Of a stretch of DNA of 52,042 bases, positions 42,092 to 51,216 are shown one piece after another. The position numbers and the translations under genes were made by a program. The notes beneath the pieces are model-generated. The model was not told where the DNA came from and ran no database searches. It saw nothing but the letters and a program-made list of their open reading frames with translations. The first letter of the stretch is position 1. Each line of letters begins with the position of its first letter. Source of the stretch: Candidatus Cloacimonadota bacterium (GTDB lineage Bacteria; Cloacimonadota; Cloacimonadia; Cloacimonadales; Cloacimonadaceae); assembly GCA_028706475.1 (NCBI GenBank), contig JAQWBI010000010.1, positions 1-52,042 on the forward strand, read 5' to 3'.

Positions 42092-45000
42092 ATGAAAAAA
42101 TCAAATTTGTCCCCAATGCCGTATCGCAGTTTATCGATTCTGATCCTTATATGCTTTGCAGCTCCAATCTTTGCGCATAAGATGGTTTTGAAACCAGCTG
42201 CCCATTCTGTGCGGCAAAAAAGACACCCTTTTACTGAAAAGCTTTTGCAGACAAAAAACGATATAGTCTCACGTAAATCCGGGGGAGAATATCAGAAGTT
42301 GCTGGTAATCCTGGTGGATTTTCAAGAGGATTCCGATACTAGAAGTACAGGGAATGGGAAATTCATGTTGGAAGCGGATCCAGATTACATATATTCTGTT
42401 GGTGCTCCACCTCATGACCGCCAGTATTTCGAGGCCAATCTGGAAGCAATGCGCTACTACTATTTGGCTGCATCCGCAGGAAGCTACGAATTGGAATATG
42501 ATGTGTGGCCAAAGGACAAACCAGCTTATACGCTATCGCAGAACATGGGCTACTACAATCCTCCCGATGCAGAATCAAGCGAGTTTGTGGAGAAGATGGA
42601 AGAGTATTTTAAGGAAGCCTTTGAAACTGCAGACAGGGATGATCCTGAGATCGATTTTGCTGCATATGCACACTATATGATAATTCACGCAGGTTCGGAT
42701 TGGCAGCATGATATAGCTGGTGATAGCCCTCTGGATATCCCATCATTCTTCATAAAAGTGGGAGATGGCAAACAAGTAGAGGTAGATGACGGAAACCACG
42801 AGATATTCCACGCTTGTAACGTTCCAGCCACGATCTCTCAGGATTTCCAAACGGAAGAGATAGACGGGCAAGTGATCCACAGCGGTTATGGAGCTTTGAA
42901 TTCGGTATTGTTCCATGAGTTTGGCCATTCTCTGGGCTTGGTGGATCTGTATAATGTAAGAAACTTCAGTCCCATGGTTGGTGCATTTGACATCATGGAC
43001 AGCGGTGGCTCTGGTGTTCTAGTGGATCAGTTAAATAATGGCGATTTTGTCTATCTGGAAGGGGCTATGCCAGTACTTCCCGGAGCATTTAGCCGCCTAT
43101 TGCTGTTTGAAGAGGATTTTGAGAACAGGGGTTTGTTCAAAGAAGTAACTGATCTGAAGCTTTTTCCCAGATTGGATCTGGCTGCCAGCAGCTTGAAACA
43201 AAGTGGGGATATGGGTCCCAGTATTATCCGGTTTCAGATCAATCCGGATGAATACTACTTGATCGAAAACCGCAATCTTGATCCCGACGGAGATGGTGGG
43301 ACAGCTGTGTATGGCACTTTGGAGTATCAAGCAGATCCAACCAGGAAAAGAGTGATTCTGTATCCCACAGCTTATGATGACAATAACAATAGTCCTACCT
43401 ACGAGTATGATTATCTTTTGCCTTCCTTTATAGATGCTCAGGACAATGTACATGGCGGCGGCATTCTGGCCTGGCGTGTGAACGAAAAGGTATTGTATCA
43501 GGAAGGAACAGTATATGAGGATGGGTCTTTTGCATCTAACTTCGATACGAACTATGTGAACACAAGTTTTTCACGTCCCGGTGTGATGGTATTGGAAGCA
43601 GACGGTATCAGAGATCTGGGCGAGTATTACTCTCAATATTGGACAGGCACAGCCTACGAGTATTTCCATGCTCACAAACCTTTTCTGAACAATATTGGCC
43701 AGTTTATGCAGTGGAGTCCGGAAGAGTGGCGTCCGCGCCTGAGTTCGCAAAGCAAACCGGCAATGTTGGATGAGAAAGGTTTGGGCACTATGTTTTATCT
43801 GGACGAGATCAGCGATCCGGCTCCAATAATGAACTTTGTTTTAAAAGCAGGGATGTTCGAAGAATCCGTGAACCTCAATGTTAATGGTTCTTCCTTTGCA
43901 GGGCAAGTAATCAATACATCGTTTGGCAACACTCTGCTCCCGTTTAGCGGTTATAACTACATCAACCTTTATTCTGATGAATACGGGGATTGGTCGCCCA
44001 TGCTTGAGAATGAACCTACCAATGCTGGTTTCTTCGATTATCCACTGATAAACATGAACTTCAACAATGATCAATACATGGACTTAGTTGGAGTTTCAGG
44101 CAATCTATTGTATCTGATCGATATCAGCACAGGTGTGTGCAATACCACTACAATCACATTTCCGGATAGTGTATCCCGGCCTTTGGTTTATGAAGACGCT
44201 GTGTATGTATACGATTCGGATATCCTATACAAAATAAAAGATGGCGCTATAGAATGTTTTGTCCCCATGGAAGGCATCAAAAACTTGACTGCTTATTCGG
44301 ATTGCATCCTGGCAACACAGAAGTCCCGGCTTATGCAATTATCGAAAGAAAGTCTGGAAATAGAAAGAACTATTATGATTCCGGAAGAAATTGGTGATTA
44401 TGAGCCGGTAATCTGTATGGATGCAGAAGAAGCGATTATCTTTGTTACAGCAAATAATGGAAACATCTACCGTTATGCTGCGTACAATGATAAACAAGAT
44501 GAGGGTATCATTGTTCGCATCTTCAGCAATACCGGCTCCTATTTGCCTTCTCAACCGGCACTGATCGCACTTGAGGACACAGAGCTGAGAATTTTCTTCG
44601 GACTGGGCAATAATGCTTATATGCTATCTCAAAACGGTTATCTGCATGCAGGTTTCCCTCGTTATCTCGATAAAATACATATAGAGGCCAAGGCAGATGC
44701 GAAAGCACTGCGCTTAGGAGATGAGACTTTGCTACTATTCCCTGTGGCTCAGCAGGGCTATATCGCCGTTAATGAAGAAGCAGAACCGCGTTATCAGTAT
44801 TCATTGCTAATGCCACATAACGCCATGAATGAATCCTCTGCATGGTCAGACTTCATGTATTATGATGAGGACAATCATAGATTGCTATGGTATTATTCAG
44901 TTGTAGATGGCCAAAACAGCAGAAACTATATCCATAGTATAGCTTCCGATACCAATCCGATTCTTTGGAATGGATACTTGAATTCCGGTTCCGGAGTAGT

Positions 45001-45289
45001 GTATGGTAGCATTACAGGAACAGCAGCACCGGATAATGCTCCTCTACATGCTTATGTGTTTCCCAATCCCGTGAAGAGCGGCATTTATAGATTGAGAGTG
45101 GAGAATGCTTCTGCGGATACAAAACTGCATATCTACGATATTAGCGGAAGCATGGTGTATTCGACCCACAAAAACGATGAAAGATTTGATCTGGAACTGG
45201 ATTCCAAAGACTTAAGTTCTGGTGTGTATGTAGTTCACGTAAAAAGCGGCGTCAAGGATAAAACCTTCAAATTCGCCGTTGAAAAATAA
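42092..45289 (+). CDS. M6-family secreted metalloprotease with T9SS sorting domain
   Basis: A 1065-residue secreted protease. The signal peptide (about 1-32) leads to an M6 (immune inhibitor A-like) domain with HEFGHSLGLVDLYN (zinc motif HExxHxxGxxD, first His near residue 274) and DIMDSGGSG with the Met-turn. A large region (about 600-970) has no recognisable motif and looks beta-rich. The last 85 residues, starting YVFPNPVKSGIYRLRV and ending VYVVHVKSG...KTFKFAVEK, are a type A sorting domain. The ATG at 42092 is chosen with AAGGA shortly upstream; ATG 42077 is possible. It is predicted to be exported by the T9SS and attached to the surface or released, and presumably degrades proteins, fitting a peptide-fermenting lifestyle. 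Confidence 0.93.
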   Translation: MKKSNLSPMPYRSLSILILICFAAPIFAHKMVLKPAAHSVRQKRHPFTEKLLQTKNDIVSRKSGGEYQKLLVILVDFQEDSDTRSTGNGKFMLEADPDYIYSVGAPPHDRQYFEANLEAMRYYYLAASAGSYELEYDVWPKDKPAYTLSQNMGYYNPPDAESSEFVEKMEEYFKEAFETADRDDPEIDFAAYAHYMIIHAGSDWQHDIAGDSPLDIPSFFIKVGDGKQVEVDDGNHEIFHACNVPATISQDFQTEEIDGQVIHSGYGALNSVLFHEFGHSLGLVDLYNVRNFSPMVGAFDIMDSGGSGVLVDQLNNGDFVYLEGAMPVLPGAFSRLLLFEEDFENRGLFKEVTDLKLFPRLDLAASSLKQSGDMGPSIIRFQINPDEYYLIENRNLDPDGDGGTAVYGTLEYQADPTRKRVILYPTAYDDNNNSPTYEYDYLLPSFIDAQDNVHGGGILAWRVNEKVLYQEGTVYEDGSFASNFDTNYVNTSFSRPGVMVLEADGIRDLGEYYSQYWTGTAYEYFHAHKPFLNNIGQFMQWSPEEWRPRLSSQSKPAMLDEKGLGTMFYLDEISDPAPIMNFVLKAGMFEESVNLNVNGSSFAGQVINTSFGNTLLPFSGYNYINLYSDEYGDWSPMLENEPTNAGFFDYPLINMNFNNDQYMDLVGVSGNLLYLIDISTGVCNTTTITFPDSVSRPLVYEDAVYVYDSDILYKIKDGAIECFVPMEGIKNLTAYSDCILATQKSRLMQLSKESLEIERTIMIPEEIGDYEPVICMDAEEAIIFVTANNGNIYRYAAYNDKQDEGIIVRIFSNTGSYLPSQPALIALEDTELRIFFGLGNNAYMLSQNGYLHAGFPRYLDKIHIEAKADAKALRLGDETLLLFPVAQQGYIAVNEEAEPRYQYSLLMPHNAMNESSAWSDFMYYDEDNHRLLWYYSVVDGQNSRNYIHSIASDTNPILWNGYLNSGSGVVYGSITGTAAPDNAPLHAYVFPNPVKSGIYRLRVENASADTKLHIYDISGSMVYSTHKNDERFDLELDSKDLSSGVYVVHVKSGVKDKTFKFAVEK

Positions 45290-45300
45290 GGAGGAAGCAA

Positions 45301-46257
45301 ATGCGCAATACTATCCTCTGTCTATTCATACTTACTCTCGCGGTAAGCCTTTTTGCCCAAAGTGCTGAAGATTGGTTGTGGGATGAAACAGAACCTGAAG
45401 AAGAAAAGCTGGAAGCTGATTTCATCAAGGTAAATTACGATAAAAAAGATGCTCGCCTGGCCATGGTGATGTCTATGCTGGTTCCAGGTGCGGGACAGTT
45501 TTATGCGGATCGCAGCGCTATAACCACATACATATTTCCGGTTGTAGAGATTGGGATGATAGCTGGTTATCTCTATTTTGAGAACAGTGGCAACGACAAG
45601 ACAAAAGATTATGAGCGATATGCAAATGGAGAGGAGATCACATATACTCTTCACAATGGAACAGAAATTACGACGACTCGTTATGACAGGGAGCGACAAG
45701 CATCAGTGGAAAGCCACCTGATCAATTTTAACACTGCTGATATATACGAGGATTTATTCTTCCGCTTGGACGACAACAATTCCCAGCATTTCTATGAGGA
45801 CATCGGCAAGTATTCTCACTACGTATTTGGCTGGGCGGATTGGTATTATACTTTTGCTGCAAATGAGCAAGGTGAATTTATGTATCCGAATTGGTATCCT
45901 GAAGGTGGAGAAGCTAATGATTCGGGTTGGATATGGACAGGTAACTACCCTCTATACAATGATCCTGACCATGGATTTTCCACCGACGAGCAAGTGGATA
46001 AAGCAGATCACCGCTCCAGCCCCATGCGCAAGACCTATATAGATATGCGAAACGATGCCAAAAGTGAATTTGGCAAAGCTCAGATCTTTACCTTTGGTCT
46101 GGCCTTGAACCACATCGTAGCAGGCTTGGACGCTATCCGGGTCACAAAGAGTTACAACCGCAACGCCATCACCGACAGCGGATTTCGCATGAAGTATTAT
46201 ACCGGGATTAGAAACCAGCATATTACTCCCATGATAAACCTAAACTGGACGTTCTGA
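45301..46257 (+). CDS. DUF5683-like secreted/membrane protein (tandem paralogue 1)
   Basis: A 318-residue protein with a signal peptide (about 1-19, ending SLFAQ). After an acidic linker, LAMVMSMLVPGAGQFYADRSAITTYIFPVVEIGMIAGYLYFENSG has the PGAGQFY-type turn and flanking helices of the DUF5683 group. The middle (about 100-230) is Tyr/Asn/Asp-rich. The end, RKTYIDMRNDAKSEFGKAQIFTFGLALNHIVAGLDAIRV, is shared in form with the next two genes. AGGAGG is 7 bp before the ATG. The function is unknown; an envelope assembly or anchoring role is only inferred from the protease and PorV-like neighbours. The longer acidic and middle parts suggest it is the founding type. Confidence 0.75.
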   Translation: MRNTILCLFILTLAVSLFAQSAEDWLWDETEPEEEKLEADFIKVNYDKKDARLAMVMSMLVPGAGQFYADRSAITTYIFPVVEIGMIAGYLYFENSGNDKTKDYERYANGEEITYTLHNGTEITTTRYDRERQASVESHLINFNTADIYEDLFFRLDDNNSQHFYEDIGKYSHYVFGWADWYYTFAANEQGEFMYPNWYPEGGEANDSGWIWTGNYPLYNDPDHGFSTDEQVDKADHRSSPMRKTYIDMRNDAKSEFGKAQIFTFGLALNHIVAGLDAIRVTKSYNRNAITDSGFRMKYYTGIRNQHITPMINLNWTF

Positions 46258-46895
46258 TGAAACATATCATTTTGCTGGTCACTATCCTGATGCTATGCGG
46301 AGCTTTGGCAGCTCAGTCGCACTTGGCATATATTGGTATGAGCGTAATTCTTCCCGGAAGTGGTGAGCTGGCAATGGGGAAGACCAACCGGGGTATAGTG
46401 ATGATCGCAGCCGATATCCTCTCTGCATACTCCTACTTTAAGACGGATTACGATATCGACTTGCAGAGGGATCAGTATAAGCAATATGCTCACGAATATG
46501 CCGGAGTACCTCTGGATATGCCAAACGGTCATTATCAGTCCATTCAGGAGTACGAAAGCAGCGAGGAATATAATAATTACTTGGAAATGATAGCGCGCAA
46601 CTACTACTTGATCTCGAACTATGATCCAGCTGGATATGCAGAATATATGCAAAGCGAGAGCTTTGGCGAAGATGAACAATGGACATGGCAATCCGATGCT
46701 CATTGGGAAAAGTACAGGGATATGCGTAAGAAACACCAAAAAACAAAGATGAATCACACTCTTTCCATAGGATTGTTGCTCCTAAACCGTGCTATTAGCG
46801 TAGTCGATACAGCTATCTTGAATCGAAATATGCATCTATACGCCCAGCCTTCCGGATTGGATGGCATGATGCTCAATTGTGAATTGAGGTTCTAA
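46257..46895 (+). CDS. DUF5683-like secreted/membrane protein (tandem paralogue 2)
   Basis: A 212-residue protein with a signal peptide (ending GALAAQS). Its plan mirrors the preceding gene: YIGMSVILPGSGELAMGKTNRGIVMIAADILSAYSYF (turn PGSGELAMG), a middle with many Tyr/Asn/Asp/Glu residues including a DEQWTWQSDAHWEKYRDMRKKHQ segment, then LLLLNRAISVVDTAIL where the first has LNHIVAGLDAI. The start overlaps the first gene's stop by one base, and the stop overlaps the third gene in the same way. Clear homology to the neighbours is at the level of pattern, not of identity. Function unknown. Confidence 0.72.
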   Translation: MKHIILLVTILMLCGALAAQSHLAYIGMSVILPGSGELAMGKTNRGIVMIAADILSAYSYFKTDYDIDLQRDQYKQYAHEYAGVPLDMPNGHYQSIQEYESSEEYNNYLEMIARNYYLISNYDPAGYAEYMQSESFGEDEQWTWQSDAHWEKYRDMRKKHQKTKMNHTLSIGLLLLNRAISVVDTAILNRNMHLYAQPSGLDGMMLNCELRF

Positions 46896-47545
46896 TGTGT
46901 GCTCATAAAAGACTATTGGTGTTTTCTCTTTGCCTTGTTTCCTTGAGTGGATTGTGGGCACAGAATAAGGACTTTTTGCTCTCATTAGCAATTCCAGGCT
47001 TATCTCAAGTCAAGAACGGCAGAAATATCGGATATGCACAAATGGCTACTGAAGCCGTTTTTATTGGGACTCAACTCTATTGTAACAGTGAAGCAAAACT
47101 CTTGAGGGATGAATCCTATACCTATGCACTGAAGTTTGCCCATATCAACCCAGGGCATTACGATAGCAGCTTTTACAAAAATTTGGGTAAATATAATAGC
47201 AGTGGATTCGACGCCATGGGATATAATGCATCTGTCAGGGAGGAAGCCTTGAGTCTGTATCCCGGTGATCCCATCAGCCAGCAGCAGTACATAGATGATC
47301 ACGCTTATGGCGAGGATAATTACTGGAATTGGGATAGTGAACAGCATAAGTCTTCTTTCAACGGTATGCGTAATGATGCCCTGGACTTCGAATCTTATGC
47401 TCAACTGGCATTAGGAGTTACCATTTTGAACCACTTGTGGAGCGGTATAGATGCTTTAAGACACAGCAAACAGAAGCGAGATGCTCAATTTAGCATAGAT
47501 ATCCTGCACAATGTCCCCCTTTTGAAGCTCTCGGTAAAGTTATGA
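46895..47545 (+). CDS. DUF5683-like secreted/membrane protein (tandem paralogue 3)
   Basis: A 216-residue protein with a signal peptide (ending SGLWAQN) and the same outline as its two neighbours: LLSLAIPGLSQVKNGRNIGYAQMATEAVFIGTQLY, then a Tyr/Asn-rich middle with EDNYWNWDSEQHKSSFNGMRNDALDFESYAQLALGVTILNHLWSGIDALRH. The last stretch is very near that of paralogue 1 (LNH...DA). The turn reads PGLSQVKNG, so the Gly of the usual PG-x-G is replaced by Ser. Its stop overlaps the coaBC start by ATGA. Function unknown. Confidence 0.72.
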   Translation: MCAHKRLLVFSLCLVSLSGLWAQNKDFLLSLAIPGLSQVKNGRNIGYAQMATEAVFIGTQLYCNSEAKLLRDESYTYALKFAHINPGHYDSSFYKNLGKYNSSGFDAMGYNASVREEALSLYPGDPISQQQYIDDHAYGEDNYWNWDSEQHKSSFNGMRNDALDFESYAQLALGVTILNHLWSGIDALRHSKQKRDAQFSIDILHNVPLLKLSVKL

Positions 47546-48711
47546 TGAAGAATGCCAAAATCCTGCTATGCGTGAGCGGCGGAATCGCTGCTTACAAGGC
47601 TATTGACCTAGCCAGTAGATTGCAAAAGATGGGCTTTGAGATACGCACAGTGCTCACTGAATCTGCATGTAAATTCGTTGCGCCCATAAATTTCTCTGCC
47701 ATCACGCATAACGACGTATATACTTCGTTGTGGGATGGAAGTGATCCTATACCGCATATCACCCTTGCGGATTGGGCAGATTTGGTAGTGGTAGCCCCAG
47801 CATCTGCAAACACAATCGCAAAAGCTGCTCATGGTCTTGCGGATAATCTACTCAACTCAATACTGTTGGCCCATCGCAAACAGGTATTATGGGTACCAGC
47901 AATGAATGTGAATATGTATGAAAACCAGGTTACAGGAGAGAACTTACAAGCGCTAAAACTACGCGGACACCATATATTGGATCCTGCATTTGGTATGTTG
48001 GCTTGCGCCTACACAGGAAAAGGGAAGTATCCTCCCAATGAAGAGATAGTGTATGCGATTCGCACCTATCTGGAGTATGGAGAAGACCTTTGTAGTGTAA
48101 AAGCCTTGGTTACTGTAGGCGCTACAGTTGAATCCATAGATCCCATGCGTATGATCAGCAATCGTTCCAGCGGGAGAATGGGCTTGTCTTTGGCACGTGC
48201 GCTATATTTGAGGGGGGCAGAGGTAATATTGGTATATGCTTCGATCAGTGAAAGCAAGCCCTACTACATTAGTGATGCATTTCACACGCTATCGGTGGAC
48301 GAAATGCACAATAGAGTAATGCTCGAAGCCCCCAAATGTGACTGGATATTCAAGTGTGCCGCAGTATCAGACTACAAACCAGCAGAATATCGTGAAAACA
48401 AGATTAAGAAAGCTTCTGATCTTCAACTGAACTTGGTTAGGACAAAAGACATATTGTCCGATCTGGGGAGTTTGAAACGGGATAATCAACTTCTGATCGG
48501 ATTTGCTGCAGAAACTCAAAACCTGGAAGAGAATGCAAAGAAAAAGCTGGAAAAGAAAAACTTGGATCTGGTGGTAGCCAATCATCTGAAGCATGCCGGT
48601 TCTGCTACTAGCGATATACTCATGATAGACCGAAAACACAATTTGTGCTCTGCTCAAGGCGACAAATTTGATCTTGCTCACCTAATAATCGATCGCGTAA
48701 TAAGCTTATGA
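47542..48711 (+). CDS. coaBC: Bifunctional phosphopantothenoylcysteine decarboxylase/phosphopantothenate-cysteine ligase
   Basis: A 389-residue two-domain enzyme for two steps of CoA synthesis. The CoaC half has GGIAAYKAIDLASRL, APASANTIAKAAHGLADNLL and the PAMN motif in WVPAMNVNMYEN; the catalytic Cys is in LACAYTGKGKYP. The CoaB half has TVGATVESIDPMRMISNRSSGRMGLSLA and the CAAVSDYKPAEYRENKIKK block with its Lys. Both are intact. The ATG overlaps the third paralogue's stop by ATGA. It continues the coupled chain to birA. Confidence 0.96.
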   Translation: MMKNAKILLCVSGGIAAYKAIDLASRLQKMGFEIRTVLTESACKFVAPINFSAITHNDVYTSLWDGSDPIPHITLADWADLVVVAPASANTIAKAAHGLADNLLNSILLAHRKQVLWVPAMNVNMYENQVTGENLQALKLRGHHILDPAFGMLACAYTGKGKYPPNEEIVYAIRTYLEYGEDLCSVKALVTVGATVESIDPMRMISNRSSGRMGLSLARALYLRGAEVILVYASISESKPYYISDAFHTLSVDEMHNRVMLEAPKCDWIFKCAAVSDYKPAEYRENKIKKASDLQLNLVRTKDILSDLGSLKRDNQLLIGFAAETQNLEENAKKKLEKKNLDLVVANHLKHAGSATSDILMIDRKHNLCSAQGDKFDLAHLIIDRVISL

Positions 48712-49427
48712 ATACAATTCTCATCAGTGGAGCAAATTCTCAGATAGGCAGCTTTCTTGCCCGTGCTTATGAAGCGGAAGGACATAAGCTAATCTTACTT
48801 TACCACCAGCGCACAGATCGCATTAATGACCTTATCTCTCCCAAGATTCAGGTAGATCTCAGGGATCTGGATGCTCTTGAGCAGAAGCTATTGAATCACT
48901 TGAAATCCATAGACTGTCTCATTCATTGTGCCGCGATTCGTAGTGAGGATCATCAAGCTATGTGCGACATAAATCCTCAGATTTTCCGCAGGGTTCTGGA
49001 AGATAATGTGTATCCAGTGTATAATCTTTTGAAAACCATACTGCCGGATATGCGCTCGAGAGCTTTCGGTAGGATTGTGTTATTTACTTCTGATGTTACC
49101 CGAACCGGATTAGCGAATGGCTCTGCCTATGCTGCAGCCAAAGCTGCTATAGCCAATATGGCAAAAAGCGCCGCATTGGAGAACGCTGGTAGAAACATTC
49201 TAATAAATTGCCTTGCTCCGGGACCGGTAGAAACGAATATGGAAGAGGATTATAACTCCGATTATCTGGAATTCAGGAAAGAATATTTTAAAAAGCATCT
49301 GGAGCGGACAGCATCCGGTAAACTGGTGACAAAGCAAGAGATCAAAGCTGTTGCAGACATGCTCATATCCCCTTTGATTTCCAATCTTTGTGGAGAGGAA
49401 ATCATCATGAATGGAGGTAGTAAATGA
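48708..49427 (+). CDS. Short-chain dehydrogenase/reductase (FabG-like)
   Basis: A 239-residue Rossmann enzyme. The nucleotide-binding loop is SGANSQIGSF, with Ser and Gln where most have TG-x-x-x-GIG. The catalytic pair is YAAAKAA (Tyr-x-x-x-Lys, preceded by SA), with FTSD upstream for Ser. LAPGPVETNM is the substrate-loop block typical of FabG-like SDRs. The cofactor Arg/Lys in motif I is not clear. It overlaps coaBC and the DUF3108-like gene by ATGA. It could be an acyl carrier reductase or sugar dehydrogenase; the sequence does not tell. Confidence 0.87.
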   Translation: MNTILISGANSQIGSFLARAYEAEGHKLILLYHQRTDRINDLISPKIQVDLRDLDALEQKLLNHLKSIDCLIHCAAIRSEDHQAMCDINPQIFRRVLEDNVYPVYNLLKTILPDMRSRAFGRIVLFTSDVTRTGLANGSAYAAAKAAIANMAKSAALENAGRNILINCLAPGPVETNMEEDYNSDYLEFRKEYFKKHLERTASGKLVTKQEIKAVADMLISPLISNLCGEEIIMNGGSK

Positions 49428-50176
49428 AACGATATATTGTAATACTGGCATTGTTGATAGCTGTGAATCTAGGTGCGAATGTGTTTATGGATGGAGAGAA
49501 GCTTACCTTCAACATAAATTACGGGATCATTAATGCGGGTCAGGCTACTTTGGAAGCCAAGACATCCGTGTATCAGGGTAACCCAGTGTGGTACCTTTCT
49601 ACAAACGCAAAAACGCATAGCTTCTTCGACAAGATCTTCAAAGTAAGGGACAGGGTTGAGTCCTGGTGGGATAAAGAATCCCTTTTGCCCTACAAATTCG
49701 CCAAGAATCTTCAAGAAGGGAAATACCGCCAGCACAGAGTACATATATACAATCACGCCCGTGGACGCACAACGTATCAAAGGTGGCACTTCAAGAACAG
49801 CCGCTTCGACAACACTGAGATGGATTTACCCATGGATTCACAGGATATTCTGAGTGCATTTTATTGGGTACGTCATCAACCCCTAAAGGTTGGACAAAGA
49901 TTGATGGTAAATATCACTGCCGACGGCCGCATTATGCCTACTGAGGTAGTTGTCCATCGCAAAGAGAAAGTGAAGAGTATATTTGGTGAAGTGGAATGTC
50001 TGGTTATTGAACCAAAACTGAAAGGAGAAGCAGTGTTCAAGCAGACAGGAGACATCTTTATTTGGGTCACTAATGATGAGTACAAAATCCCTGTGAAGCT
50101 GGAAAGCAAGATTACTTTCGGTTCTTTTTCAGCAACCTTGGATAGCGCACAAAAGGTACCCCTGAAGTTGAAATGA
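49424..50176 (+). CDS. DUF3108-like secreted protein
   Basis: A 250-residue protein with a signal peptide (ending NLGAN, about residue 18). The mature protein begins GEKLTFNINYGIINAGQATLE, the start of DUF3108, and the pattern DKIFKVRDRVESWWDKESLLPYKF (the D-R-(V/I)-x-S-x-h-D-x-x-x-h-x-P motif) and the late FIWVTNDEYKIPVKLESKITFGSFSATL fit. Such proteins are predicted periplasmic beta-proteins of unknown activity. It overlaps the SDR and queA genes by ATGA. Confidence 0.85.
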   Translation: MKRYIVILALLIAVNLGANVFMDGEKLTFNINYGIINAGQATLEAKTSVYQGNPVWYLSTNAKTHSFFDKIFKVRDRVESWWDKESLLPYKFAKNLQEGKYRQHRVHIYNHARGRTTYQRWHFKNSRFDNTEMDLPMDSQDILSAFYWVRHQPLKVGQRLMVNITADGRIMPTEVVVHRKEKVKSIFGEVECLVIEPKLKGEAVFKQTGDIFIWVTNDEYKIPVKLESKITFGSFSATLDSAQKVPLKLK

Positions 50177-51216
50177 CCACGGATTTGCATTATAAGCAAG
50201 CGTACCATTATGATCTCCCCATGGAGTTGATCGCTCAGTATCCCGCCGATAAAAGAGATCACTCCCGTTTGATGCATTTGTATGCTACAGATGAGGGTAT
50301 CAGTCACAGAACATTTACTGATTTGCCCGATTTACTGCGTCCAGGCGATCTTTTGGTACTGAACAACAGCAAGGTGTTTCCGGCCAGGATATTCGGGCAT
50401 AAAGACAATGGAACAAAGATCGAAGTACTATTGCTAAATCCTTCTTCCGAGACGGATAAATGGAAGTGCCTTCTATACCCAGCCAAACGAATAAAACAAG
50501 AGCAATACATTACCTTCTCAGGCAATATGAGAGGTTGGGTATATCCTGAAAACATCGATGGAGTACACGACATAAAGCTTGAATACAGCGGGGAGTTTTG
50601 GCAAGAGATAGAACGCATAGGACACATTCCCTTGCCTCCATACATTGATCGTCCCGATGAGCAAAGCGATAGAACGCGATATCAGACCGTATATGCGCAG
50701 CTACAAGGATCTGTGGCTGCTCCAACAGCAGGATTGCATTTTAGCCATGAATTAATTGAGAAGTGCAAAAGCAAGGGAATACAGTTCGCTGAGCTTACTC
50801 TTCATGTTGGGATTGGCACCTTTCGGCCAGTTAAAACCGACATCATAACCGAGCACAAGATGCACAGCGAATGTGTTCAAATCTCAGCCGATACTGCTGA
50901 GACGATAAATGAAGCTAAAGCAGAAGGGCGCAGAATTATTGCAGTGGGCACCACCTCCGTTCGAGCTTTGGAAAGCTTCTGGGAAGCTGGAAAGCTACAA
51001 AGCGGCAATCGTTGGACAGACATCTTCATCTTTCCCGGATACGAATTTAAAGTCCCAGATGCACTGATTACGAACTTCCATTTACCAGAATCCACTCTAT
51101 TGATGATGGTTTCTGCTTTTGCCGGATACAGTTTTATCCGCAAAGCATATCAGGTAGCAATTGCTGAGCGCTACAGATTCTTTAGTTATGGCGATGCCAT
51201 GTATATAGAGCGATGA
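50173..51216 (+). CDS. queA: S-adenosylmethionine:tRNA ribosyltransferase-isomerase
   Basis: A 347-residue enzyme that transfers the ribosyl moiety of SAM to preQ1 in tRNA to form epoxyqueuosine. Blocks seen are YDLPMELIAQYPADKRDHSRL, LNNSKVFPARIFGHKDNGTKIEVLLL, HIPLPPYIDRPDEQSDRTRYQTVYA, GSVAAPTAGLHFS and ITNFHLPESTLLMMVSAFAG. Length is normal. It starts at an ATG overlapping the DUF3108 stop by ATGA, and ends overlapping birA by ATGA. Confidence 0.97.
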   Translation: MTTDLHYKQAYHYDLPMELIAQYPADKRDHSRLMHLYATDEGISHRTFTDLPDLLRPGDLLVLNNSKVFPARIFGHKDNGTKIEVLLLNPSSETDKWKCLLYPAKRIKQEQYITFSGNMRGWVYPENIDGVHDIKLEYSGEFWQEIERIGHIPLPPYIDRPDEQSDRTRYQTVYAQLQGSVAAPTAGLHFSHELIEKCKSKGIQFAELTLHVGIGTFRPVKTDIITEHKMHSECVQISADTAETINEAKAEGRRIIAVGTTSVRALESFWEAGKLQSGNRWTDIFIFPGYEFKVPDALITNFHLPESTLLMMVSAFAGYSFIRKAYQVAIAERYRFFSYGDAMYIER

